Positions 19,001 to 25,916 of a DNA stretch of 64,000 nucleotides are shown piece after piece (within the stretch, counting starts at the first letter, position 1; the number at the start of each line of letters is the position of its first letter). Both the position numbers and the translations under genes were made by a program. This stretch comes from JBFMFH01 sp964481395 (GTDB lineage Bacteria; Acidobacteriota; Vicinamibacteria; Vicinamibacterales; JAKQTR01). The notes under the pieces were generated by a model. The model worked only from the letters and a program-made list of their open reading frames with translations. It was not told where the DNA came from and ran no database searches. The stretch is from positions 1 to 64,000 of the forward strand of contig CAYZYG010000009.1 of NCBI GenBank assembly GCA_964481395.1, given 5' to 3'.

Positions 19001-20045
19001 CGCCAGGCTCCCCGTCCGGCAGCTCCTCGAGCGCATCGTCGAGCACGAAGGCACGATGTCCCCGGACGGGCCATCCGATCGTCACGGGCTCTCCCGGCCG
19101 AACACGGCCGCGGACGACGGTAACGGAGCACTCGGTCGGACCGTATCCGTTCTCAAGCCACAGGCCCTCAGACCAGAGGTCGGCCAGATCCGCCGGCAGC
19201 GCCTCACCGCCGACGTAGACGAGCTTCAGATCGGGCAGCTCGGCCCGGGGGTGGCTGCAGCCCATGCTGCGAAGGAGCGTCGGCGGCGGGCAGAAGACGG
19301 TGATGCGTTCCCGGCGGAGCCAGGGGACGAGATCCGGCCCCAGCCTCACGGTGTCGTCGTCCAGCGGTACGAGTGTTGCCCCAGCGGCGAACGCGAGCCA
19401 GCTCTCCTCGAGCGACGAATCGTAGGCCGGGGAGGAACACTGCGCGACGCGTTCGTTCGGCGTCAGACGGAAGTACTCGAGATCGGACGCCACGAGATTG
19501 CCGATGCCGCGATGCTCGATCATCACGCCTTTGGGCTCGCCTGTCGTGCCCGAGGTGTAGATGACGTACGCGAGATTGGAGAGATCGCCGTCGCGGCCGT
19601 TCAGCGACCGGACGGGAGGCGGCAGGCCTCGGGGAACCACGACCGGTCGCGGCCGGGCCCCGATCGCCGTCAGCCTGGCCTGGCCCTCTTCGCTGGTGAT
19701 GACCGCCGCGGGATCGGCATCGTCCAGAATGCGGCGCACGTGTTCGTCCGGGAACACCGGATCGAGGCAGGTGAAGGCGCCGCCGACCTTCATCACGCCA
19801 ATCTGCGCCGCGTACAACGCCGGCGTTTCACGGCCGAGAAAGACAGCGACGAGGCCTTCCGGAGCGACCAGGCTCTCCAGGGATTCGGCGACGGCGTCCG
19901 CCTGATGGCGGAGCGCCGCGTAGGTGATCTGCTGCCGATCGCGCCGCCCCCGTCCCGGTGGGACGTCGACGGCCACGCGGTTCGGGCAGCGCCCGGCGAC
20001 CTCGTCGAAGAGCCGGTGGAGGAGCGGTATGCCGTCCGGGGGCAT
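16080..20045 (-). CDS. Stand-alone NRPS with membrane LbH terminal domain (Pls/poly-amino-acid synthetase type)
   Basis: 1321 residues. An adenylation domain (about 20-510) has core motifs VIYTSGTTGEPKG (A3), NGYGPTEC (A5), YRTGDLVRR (A7) and GGKLDRKSLP (A10). A carrier domain follows with the phosphopantetheine Ser551 in DLGGDSLAAV. The C-terminal 700 residues have about six membrane helices separating three soluble segments rich in left-handed β-helix hexapeptides (for example IGDGATLAQDSG, IGRNCEVSTIIDV, VGRSASVGSHTVVF). This layout is the Pls/PosA superfamily that includes ε-poly-lysine synthetase, where the membrane domain replaces condensation and thioesterase domains. Residues at GrsA positions 235, 236 and 239 read Asp, Ser and Glu, so an α-amino acid is likely bound; the identity is not settled. 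A LysE exporter follows after 3 bp and an NTF2-like gene precedes by 17 bp. Confidence 0.9.
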   Translation of the reverse strand: MPPDGIPLLHRLFDEVAGRCPNRVAVDVPPGRGRRDRQQITYAALRHQADAVAESLESLVAPEGLVAVFLGRETPALYAAQIGVMKVGGAFTCLDPVFPDEHVRRILDDADPAAVITSEEGQARLTAIGARPRPVVVPRGLPPPVRSLNGRDGDLSNLAYVIYTSGTTGEPKGVMIEHRGIGNLVASDLEYFRLTPNERVAQCSSPAYDSSLEESWLAFAAGATLVPLDDDTVRLGPDLVPWLRRERITVFCPPPTLLRSMGCSHPRAELPDLKLVYVGGEALPADLADLWSEGLWLENGYGPTECSVTVVRGRVRPGEPVTIGWPVRGHRAFVLDDALEELPDGEPGELCLAGPGLARGYRGREAVTATKFPVHPVHGRIYRTGDLVRRNGHSALEYLGRIDGQVKLRGYRVELTAIEAHLAALPGIRAAACRVQGSGARQVLAAHIVPNGPLGPVDTAALKTALRRVLPEYMVPNRFGVTADLPTTVGGKLDRKSLPDLPPENGNGREAVVGARSDDERAVAAAFAASLHHDGPLSVDDDFFLDLGGDSLAAVAAVCELRDAGVAGGATATVRDLYEARTVAALAARMRARKSTALSTLPPRAGGPQRAGRPVLSTTIQSVWLALRVVAVGAVLAFAAFEILPWALSNVGLVGVVAAMPVVIVLATLARLLASVPLTLLVKRLAVGRYTPTRAPVWSGFYTRHWIVVSTAQSIPWRWIEGTPVLPFVLRCLGAQIGKRVYIHRGVDLQRGGWDLLSIGDGATLAQDSGARLVEREDGHVVIGPIHIGADATLDVRAGMSPGSAVGRGGFLAPLSWLPAGQSVGDHERWTGVPATRTGEAPPAPDVTRGREIGPVGYTLLAIGGRTAATLASWIPIVLGMIAAAALVPDLDSRVLAWLEHPAVSARGVVIVIAGAFVVVAARLVTQGVVMRLTRPISPGVVSQWSAESIRIWTRTGIVDAASRWLSGGLFWPWWLRLAGMRIGRNCEVSTIIDVLPETVSIGDESFFADGIYFCAPWRHRGTVTIADTSLGRSTFLGNHAVVPAGHAWPADLFIGVATVADADVARTDSTWFGVPPMELPRREVVTADRSLTHDPDALRYATRFFWESLRLGLPVVPLLIAYLWYAGLFLGSRRVGGAFSHFVLAPAVTLAAAGVLVGATVVLKWLLLGRVRSGQHPLWSCWCSRWDFFYVAWNQWARGVLAQLEGTLLINAVLRLMGMRIGRRVVLGPGFAQVVDPDMLHFEDDSTVSCDLQAHTFEDRILKIDKVRVGRSASVGSHTVVFYGADIGDRAFVAPQGIVMKRDALEPDRIYAGSPTRAVE

Positions 20046-20062
20046 ATGGGCGCGCGAGCCCT

Positions 20063-20515
20063 CTACTTCGGATGCGTGTAATAGATCTTGCCGACGATCT
20101 TCCAGCCCTCCGGGAACTTGTAGAGCGAGAGGTAGTCGGTGAACGTGTGGACGCCGTCCCGCCAGATCTCGACCCGGACGACGGCGGCGGTGCCCTGTAT
20201 GTCAACCTGGGTGAAGTCGTACTTGATGGCGGGCGGCTTCGGCGCCGCAGGATCGGCGGCGGCCTTTTCGATACGCCCGGCCCAGTCCGCGAGCGTCACG
20301 AAGGACATCTTCCCGTCGCCGCCGAGGACGAGCATGCGGAAGTCGGGGTGGAAGCCGGCCCGCATGGCGGCGGCATCGCGCTTGATGTGGACGCCGTTGA
20401 TGTACGCCTCGGTGACGACCTTGATGACGTCCTCCCGGTCGGCCGCGAGGCCGGACGACGGGACCATCAGCATCAGGCAGATCGCGAAGGCGACGGCGGT
20501 GATCGGTCTGAACAT
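20063..20515 (-). CDS. Secreted NTF2-like / lumazine-binding-like protein
   Basis: 150 residues with a signal peptide (FAICLMLMVPSSGLAA) and one NTF2-like (SnoaL/DUF4440, lumazine-binding 2) cone fold: DREDVIKVVTEAYINGVH, FHPDFRMLV, VEIWRDGVHTFTDYLSLYKF and the closing EGWKIVGKIYYTH. Such domains bind small ligands or act as simple isomerases; no catalytic pair is evident. The start at 20515 has an AGAGGAG ribosome site; an ATG 12 codons upstream lacks one. It is the first gene of a likely operon with the NRPS-like and LysE genes (17-bp spacing), but its link to the product is unknown. Confidence 0.82.
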   Translation of the reverse strand: MFRPITAVAFAICLMLMVPSSGLAADREDVIKVVTEAYINGVHIKRDAAAMRAGFHPDFRMLVLGGDGKMSFVTLADWAGRIEKAAADPAAPKPPAIKYDFTQVDIQGTAAVVRVEIWRDGVHTFTDYLSLYKFPEGWKIVGKIYYTHPK

Positions 20516-20625
20516 GGCCACTCCTCTACGCGAGTGCCGGAAGCGGGGCACGGCGCGTCATCGCAGTGTAGCAAACACGGAGGAGGATCGAACGGGGATT
20601 CCCGGATTCGTGAGACGATGAAGGC

Positions 20626-21153
20626 ATGTCGATCCTGAAGATGCTGGGTTTCGGTCGCGGGGGCGACCAGGGCCGGTCCGGCAACACCGATACCGTGCGG
20701 CGCATCGTCGATGCCCTGCAGCACATGGAGCCCGACCGCGCGCGGTACGTCGCCGCGTTCGCGTACATCCTCGGTCGCGTGGCCATCGCCGACCACGAGG
20801 TCAGCGACGCCGAGACGCGTCTGATGGAGCGGATTGTGATGGAGCGGGGCGGGCTTCCCGAGGAGCAGGCCATCATCGTCGTCCAGATCGCGCGCAGCCA
20901 GAACCAGCTCTTCGGCGGAACCGAGGACTTTCTCGTGACGAGGGAGTTCAACACGCTCGCCAGCTACGAACAGAAGCTGGCCCTCATCGACTGCCTCTTC
21001 GCCGTGTCGTCGGTGGACGGCACCATTGCCCTGAGCGAGGAGCAGGAGATCGCCCGGACGGCCCTCGAACTCAAAGTCGAGCACGCCGATGTGGTCCGGG
21101 CCCGCGTGGCCTACCGCGAGTATCTGGCCGTCCTGAAGCGCGACATGCCCTGA
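20626..21153 (+). CDS. TerB-like protein
   Basis: 175 residues, cytoplasmic. It carries a TerB-type helical domain (about 35-165): ADHEVSDAETRLMERIV and a second similar acidic helix pair VSSVDGTIALSEEQEIARTA, as in tellurite-resistance TerB and its many stand-alone relatives. Those bind metal ions through the acidic turn residues and are linked to membrane stress; stand-alone copies are of unknown role. No other ter genes are near. It is divergent from the NTF2-NRPS operon across a 110-bp spacer. Confidence 0.83.
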   Translation: MSILKMLGFGRGGDQGRSGNTDTVRRIVDALQHMEPDRARYVAAFAYILGRVAIADHEVSDAETRLMERIVMERGGLPEEQAIIVVQIARSQNQLFGGTEDFLVTREFNTLASYEQKLALIDCLFAVSSVDGTIALSEEQEIARTALELKVEHADVVRARVAYREYLAVLKRDMP

Positions 21154-21375
21154 TTCCTGAGCACGCCGGAGCTTCGCTCTTCCTTCGCGGAGCGGCCGCT
21201 TCCGATCCCGCATCCTTTGAAGTCCCGTCTGGCGGACGCCGATACAGCAGTTAGCGTGGAGTGTCCCACGGGTGGCCCCCTGTGCACGCGGCAATCGTCC
21301 GCCGGGGCGGTCGAGATTCCGCGCGAGGTCTGACACCGGTCGAAGCCACAGGAGCGCCGAGTAGAGCGAACGAGC

Positions 21376-23475
21376 ATGTCAGCCGGCATCAGCCAGACCC
21401 CCGCGTCCGTGGAGACTCAGATCCTGCAGTTCGCGCGGGCGTTTCGAAGTGCCGCCCGCGTGGTCGGCTTCTACCCGCCCGCCCATCCTGCTGTCGGCAC
21501 GTCGCTGGAACACGTCGCGGCGGCCGCACGCAGCGCGGCGGCCGGGCGTCCCCTGGCGCTCACCATCCTGCCGGACGCATTCCTCGTGGGGGGCGAGCCG
21601 CTCGAGAGCCGGGAGACGGCCATCGCCGAGCTGGCCGAGATTCTGCACCGCCACCGTGTCGGGGCCCTGAATCTCCGGGGCAGCGCCGGCACCCAGGCCT
21701 GGCGCGCGCTGTTCGAACTGCTGGCGCTGCCGCCGGAGGACATCAGCGCCACGGGCGGCATCCAGCGCAGGTGGATGGCCCTCCGGTACTCGGACCCCGT
21801 GATTCTCGAAATCGACTTTGGCGAGATGCTGCGGGGACGTGTCGGCGGTGACTTCGCCGAGCTGGCCGGCGTCATCAACCACTATCTCGAGGCAGCGGGC
21901 GTCGGGTCGTCCTTCGCGGACGACCCCTACGCCATTCTCCTGGCGGCGCTGGAGAGGGCGGTCGGCGACGAAGCCGCCGTGGCGACCCTGATTGCCGAAC
22001 TCCGCGCCGGGGCGCAGCTCATCCGGATGACCCAGGCCGACCGCTTCGACCATCTGATGCGGAACGCTGCGCGCATCGGCGAACACCTCACCGAGAGCCA
22101 GATGGCCGGGCTGCTCGGGGAGCGGGGCAAACCCACGGCGCTGGTGGGGGCCGTCGACGTGGTCGCGTCCCTCATCGAGCGGATGTCCGACACGACGGTG
22201 GCCCGGTTCCTGGCGGCGGCGATGAGCATTGGGGACCGGCCGTCGGACCGGTTGATCGAGGTCTTCACGTCGCTCGCGCCAGACGCGCAGCGGCGGTCGG
22301 CCATCCTGCCGATGGCGCGTGCCAGTGTCGCCGGTATTTCACCGGACGCGGTGGCAGGGTGGACGGACCTGGAACGGCAGCTGGAGTCCCTGTCGGATCG
22401 GCAGTTCGTGTCGGACGCGTACGAACGGGAACTCGAAACCGCGAGACGCCGCAGCGAGGAGGCGGGGCGCCTGAGCCAGGATCCGCCGGAGCGCATCACC
22501 GCATGGGTGCAGTCGCTGGACGACGGCGCGGTAGAGGATCTGGACCTGCGGCTCATCGAGGACCTCGCGCGGATCGAGCAGGATCCCGCCCAGTTCCGCG
22601 TCGTGGTCGGTATCTTGATCGGCCGAATCAACGAGGCCGCCGAGCCCGGTGACTGGGCCACGGCCGGGCGGCTTGCGGCCGCTCTGATGGGTGCGGTGAG
22701 GGCGGCGACCGCGGGAGAATTGGCCGAGGCCGCGACCCACGCCCACACGCTGCTCAGAGACTCGCCGGCGTGCGCTGATGCCCTGGCGGCGCTTGAGGAT
22801 GCTCGAACGGCGGCCCCTGTAGGGCAGATCAGGTTCCTCCTGACCGTCGGTCCGGCCCTGATCCCCCGAATCGTGCGTCGGTGGGTCACGGCCAAGGAGC
22901 CTGCCGTGCGCGCGCGCCTCGAGTCAGCGCTCGGAGAGTTCGGGAAGGAGGGACGTGAGGCCCTCCGCCGGATGCTCGGTTCGACGGAGACGTCACTGAA
23001 GACGGCTGCGATCAGATTGCTGAACGTGGGATCTGCGACGGACCATCTCGGCGCGCTCGAATCGCTTCTGTCCGACGCCAGTCAGGACGTGCGCCAGGAA
23101 GCGCTCCGGGCGCTGACCACGGCCGAAGCGGACCGAGCGCATGAGGTGCTGGCGAGAGGGATCGCACGTGCCGACGCCGACCAACAGCTTGCGTTCGTCG
23201 GCGAGCTCGTCGCGGTGTCGGGACGGGGGCTGGTGCCGGTCCTCCGGCGCCTCGTGTCGTACCTCGACCAAGCTGCCGTGGAGCCGCAGGTGTACCTCGC
23301 GGTCATCGACGGTCTGAAGCAGACGGGCGGTCCCGAGGCCGCGTCAGCGCTGCGGCAGGTGTCCGAGCGCGGGTCCTGGCGGACGCCGCTCCGCACGATG
23401 AAATTCCGGAGCGCCGCGAAGAACGCGCTGCGCACGATCGGATCACCCGATCTGCCCGGTGGGAGCCACGCATGA
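21376..23475 (+). CDS. HEAT-repeat protein with N-terminal domain shared with the next gene
   Basis: 699 residues, no signal or membrane helix. Residues about 8-150 form a domain (FARAFRSAARVVGFYPPAHP, ALTILPDAFLVGGEPLES, LAEILHRHRVGALNLRG) that is clearly homologous to the N-terminus of the downstream HD-GYP protein. The middle (150-470) is helical; residues about 480-690 are HEAT-type repeats (LESALGEFGKEGREALRRML, VRQEALRALTTAEAD). HEAT arrays mediate protein contacts. The stop overlaps the next start (ATGATGG), so the two proteins are made together and probably work as one complex. The ribosome site of this gene is weak. Confidence 0.82.
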   Translation: MSAGISQTPASVETQILQFARAFRSAARVVGFYPPAHPAVGTSLEHVAAAARSAAAGRPLALTILPDAFLVGGEPLESRETAIAELAEILHRHRVGALNLRGSAGTQAWRALFELLALPPEDISATGGIQRRWMALRYSDPVILEIDFGEMLRGRVGGDFAELAGVINHYLEAAGVGSSFADDPYAILLAALERAVGDEAAVATLIAELRAGAQLIRMTQADRFDHLMRNAARIGEHLTESQMAGLLGERGKPTALVGAVDVVASLIERMSDTTVARFLAAAMSIGDRPSDRLIEVFTSLAPDAQRRSAILPMARASVAGISPDAVAGWTDLERQLESLSDRQFVSDAYERELETARRRSEEAGRLSQDPPERITAWVQSLDDGAVEDLDLRLIEDLARIEQDPAQFRVVVGILIGRINEAAEPGDWATAGRLAAALMGAVRAATAGELAEAATHAHTLLRDSPACADALAALEDARTAAPVGQIRFLLTVGPALIPRIVRRWVTAKEPAVRARLESALGEFGKEGREALRRMLGSTETSLKTAAIRLLNVGSATDHLGALESLLSDASQDVRQEALRALTTAEADRAHEVLARGIARADADQQLAFVGELVAVSGRGLVPVLRRLVSYLDQAAVEPQVYLAVIDGLKQTGGPEAASALRQVSERGSWRTPLRTMKFRSAAKNALRTIGSPDLPGGSHA

Positions 23476-24890
23476 TGGATCGGGGAGTGCGGCTGCAGCG
23501 ATTCGAAGAAGTCGTTCACCGGCTCAGCGGCGCGCTCAACGCCGCGCGCATGTACTCCAGCGACCACCCGAGTGTCGCCGAGCACTGCCGGGCGCTCGTT
23601 GCCGCGCTCGGGCCGCTCTATCAGACCGAGAAGGCGGTGCTCATCGGATTCCTCGGCGGAGAGGTTATCGCCGACGACACTCCCCTGCTTCGGGCGAGCG
23701 CCTACCGGACCGAGCTCATCCGCGACATGCAGGCGCTGGGCGTCCATCGGGTGATCTTCGAGCGGGGCGTGACCGAGGAGGAGGTCAGGCAGTTCGTGCA
23801 CGCCGCGGCCATCGCCCGGCCTGAGGACCGGACGGCAGTTGATGACGCCGCCGCGTCTGACGCGACTGTAGACTTCCTCGTGCTCGCGCACCTCAGGGCC
23901 GGACGCATCCCCGTCGACGGCACGGCTGGCCGGTGGGGATCCAGTTTCGTGTCGGCCCGCCAGGTGTACAGCGGGTCGGTTGAGTCGGCTCGTGCCGTGT
24001 GGGACAACGCGCTGGCAGAGGGGCGCGCCGACACGCTGCTGGCGCGCGAGACGGTCGATCAGCTTGCCGAGGCCGTCGGCGACTCGATGGGCCTGATGAT
24101 CGGACTCACAGGAATGAAAAGCCACGATGAGTACACGTTCACCCACATGGTGAACGTGTCCATCCTGACCATGGCGCAGGCACGCTCGCTCGGCGTCGAA
24201 GGGTCGCAGTTGCGCGCGCTCGGCCTGGCCGGGTTGATGCACGACATCGGCAAGGTCAAGACGCCGCTCGAGATCCTCACCAAGCCCAGCAAACTGACGG
24301 ATCGTGAGTTCGACATCATGAAGCGGCACCCGGTCGAGGGCGCGGAAATGCTGCGTTCGGCGGCCGAGATGCCCCGCATCGCGCCCGTCGTGGCCTTCGA
24401 GCATCACCTGCGGCTCGACGGGACCGGCTACCCGTTCGGCCTGCAGCGGCCTGGACTGAACCTCGCGACGCAACTCGTCGGGATTGCCGACGTCTACGAC
24501 GCCATGCGATCGAAACGGTCGTACCAGCAGGCATTTCCCACGGACCGGATCATCGAGGTGATGCGGCGCAACGACGGCAAGCAGTTCGACCAGCACCTCG
24601 TGCGTCGTTTCATCGACCTGATGGGCGTGTACCCCCCGGGATCGCTCGTCCGCCTGTCGACCAACGAGGTGGCGGTCGTCGTGGCGAACGACGGTCCTGA
24701 CCCGTCGCAGCCTACGGTGAAGGTGCTGTTCGACTCGGGCAGTCAGCCCTTGCCGGATCCGGAGACGCGCCGGCTGTGGGCTGAGGCGTCCGACGATCCC
24801 TACGGGGATCCCGGGACGAGCATCGTCGAGGCCCTCGACCCGTCGGCGTTCGACGTCGACGCCCTCAGTCTGCTGGCGGCGACGTCCTGA
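23472..24890 (+). CDS. HD-GYP domain protein (probable cyclic-di-GMP phosphodiesterase)
   Basis: 472 residues. The N-terminal domain (about 5-145) parallels that of the upstream HEAT protein (VVHRLSGALNAARMYSSDHP). The HD-GYP domain spans about 195-400, with all marks: FTHMVNVSI, GLMHDIGKVKTP (HD), FDIMKRHPVEGAEML, FEHHLRLDGTGYP (GYP loop) and DVYDAMRSKRSYQ. HD-GYP enzymes hydrolyse cyclic di-GMP to GMP or pGpG using a bi- or trinuclear iron site. No receiver domain is present, so the shared N-terminal domain or the HEAT partner is the likely input. Translationally coupled to the HEAT gene by a 4-bp overlap. Confidence 0.9.
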   Translation: MMDRGVRLQRFEEVVHRLSGALNAARMYSSDHPSVAEHCRALVAALGPLYQTEKAVLIGFLGGEVIADDTPLLRASAYRTELIRDMQALGVHRVIFERGVTEEEVRQFVHAAAIARPEDRTAVDDAAASDATVDFLVLAHLRAGRIPVDGTAGRWGSSFVSARQVYSGSVESARAVWDNALAEGRADTLLARETVDQLAEAVGDSMGLMIGLTGMKSHDEYTFTHMVNVSILTMAQARSLGVEGSQLRALGLAGLMHDIGKVKTPLEILTKPSKLTDREFDIMKRHPVEGAEMLRSAAEMPRIAPVVAFEHHLRLDGTGYPFGLQRPGLNLATQLVGIADVYDAMRSKRSYQQAFPTDRIIEVMRRNDGKQFDQHLVRRFIDLMGVYPPGSLVRLSTNEVAVVVANDGPDPSQPTVKVLFDSGSQPLPDPETRRLWAEASDDPYGDPGTSIVEALDPSAFDVDALSLLAATS

Positions 24891-24965
24891 CCCGGCTCGT
24901 GTCCGCTTCTCCGTGCCTGCCTGGCATCGCCGAGGGCTGGAAGCCTCGAGCGCCGACCTGGAGAA

Positions 24966-25033
24966 CGTCATTCCGGGAGCGCGAAGCGAAGCCCGGAATC
25001 CAGCTCTGGATTCCCGCTTCCGCGGGAATGACG
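24966..25033. repeat. Dispersed palindromic repeat, copy 1
   Basis: 68 bp bounded by CGTCATTCC and GGAATGACG. Inside are three nested hairpins: ATTCCGGG…CCCGGAAT, GGAATCCAG-CT-CTGGATTCC and ATTCCCGC-TTCC-GCGGGAAT. A second copy with the same ends and the same inner hairpins is at 61173-61272. Both are followed within 30-60 bp by heptamer arrays. Confidence 0.9.
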
Positions 25034-25062
25034 TGGGGTGGCGCCAGGGGACATCCACAGCC

Positions 25063-25125
25063 GATCTCCGGTCCCCGGTCCCCGATCCCCGGTCCCCGAT
25101 CCCTGTTCTCCGACTCCCGGTTCCC
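25063..25125 (-). repeat. Heptamer array (GGTCCCC/GATCCCC, nine units)
   Basis: Nine consecutive 7-bp units, GATCTCC, GGTCCCC x2, GATCCCC, GGTCCCC, GATCCCT, GTTCTCC, GACTCCC and GGTTCCC. It is the longest array of the GGGANCC subtype in the window and lies just before the stop codon of araD. Confidence 0.92.
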
Positions 25126-25140
25126 GACCTGTCCGTTTCC

Positions 25141-25833
25141 CTATCCCTGCCCGTAGTACGCTGCCGGACCGTGTTTGCGCTCGAAGTGTTTCCGGAGCAG
25201 TACCTGGTCTATCGGGGCGGCCTGCGGATTGGCAGCGAGCGTTTCGGTCGCGAGCCTGGCGATGTACTCGGTGGCGATGGCGCGGTCGACGGCTTCGTCC
25301 GGCGTGGCTCCCCAGCAGACCGGACCATGGTTGGAGACGAGTACGGCGGGGAATTCTGACGGATCCACCCCGTTGAAGCGTTCCACAATGACCAGGCCGG
25401 TGTTCAGCTCGTACTCGTGCTCGATCTCCGCCGGGGTCATCGGGCGAGTGCACGGAACGGGACCGTTGAAGTAGTCGGCGTGCGTCGTGCCGAACACCGG
25501 GATCTCGCGACGCGCCTGCGCCCAGGCGGTGGCGTACAGGCTGTGCGTGTGGACGATGCCTCCAACGCCGGGAAATGCCCGGTAGAGAGCCAGGTGCGTG
25601 GGCGTATCCGAGCTGGGACGAAGCGTCCCGCCGACGACGTCGCCCCCCTCGAGTGAGACGACGACCATCTGCCCCGCCGTCATGATGTCGTACGCGACGC
25701 CAGACGGCTTGATGACGACGAGGCCGCGCTCGCGGTCGATGCCGCTGACGTTGCCGAACGTTCCCGTGACGAGTCCGGCTCGCACGACCTGTTGATTGGC
25801 GGCGAGCACCTGCTGCTTCAGGCTTTCCAGCAT
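25141..25833 (-). CDS. araD: L-ribulose-5-phosphate 4-epimerase
   Basis: 230 residues, class II aldolase/epimerase family. The enzyme converts L-ribulose 5-phosphate to D-xylulose 5-phosphate, the last step of L-arabinose breakdown. Seen: the phosphate site GLVTGTFGNVSG and IKPSGV, the zinc ligands in IVHTHSLYATAW and the third His in LVSNHGPVCWG, and the C-terminal KHGPAAYYGQ typical of AraD. It is last in the operon isomerase-kinase-epimerase, 83 bp after the kinase gene. Confidence 0.93.
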   Translation of the reverse strand: MLESLKQQVLAANQQVVRAGLVTGTFGNVSGIDRERGLVVIKPSGVAYDIMTAGQMVVVSLEGGDVVGGTLRPSSDTPTHLALYRAFPGVGGIVHTHSLYATAWAQARREIPVFGTTHADYFNGPVPCTRPMTPAEIEHEYELNTGLVIVERFNGVDPSEFPAVLVSNHGPVCWGATPDEAVDRAIATEYIARLATETLAANPQAAPIDQVLLRKHFERKHGPAAYYGQG

Positions 25834-25916
25834 CGGGCTATCTTACCGAAAAGACGACGCGCCTCTCCCGGGCGAGGAGCCCGGCAAGATCGAATGCCAC
25901 CTCTTCCTGTCAAAGG

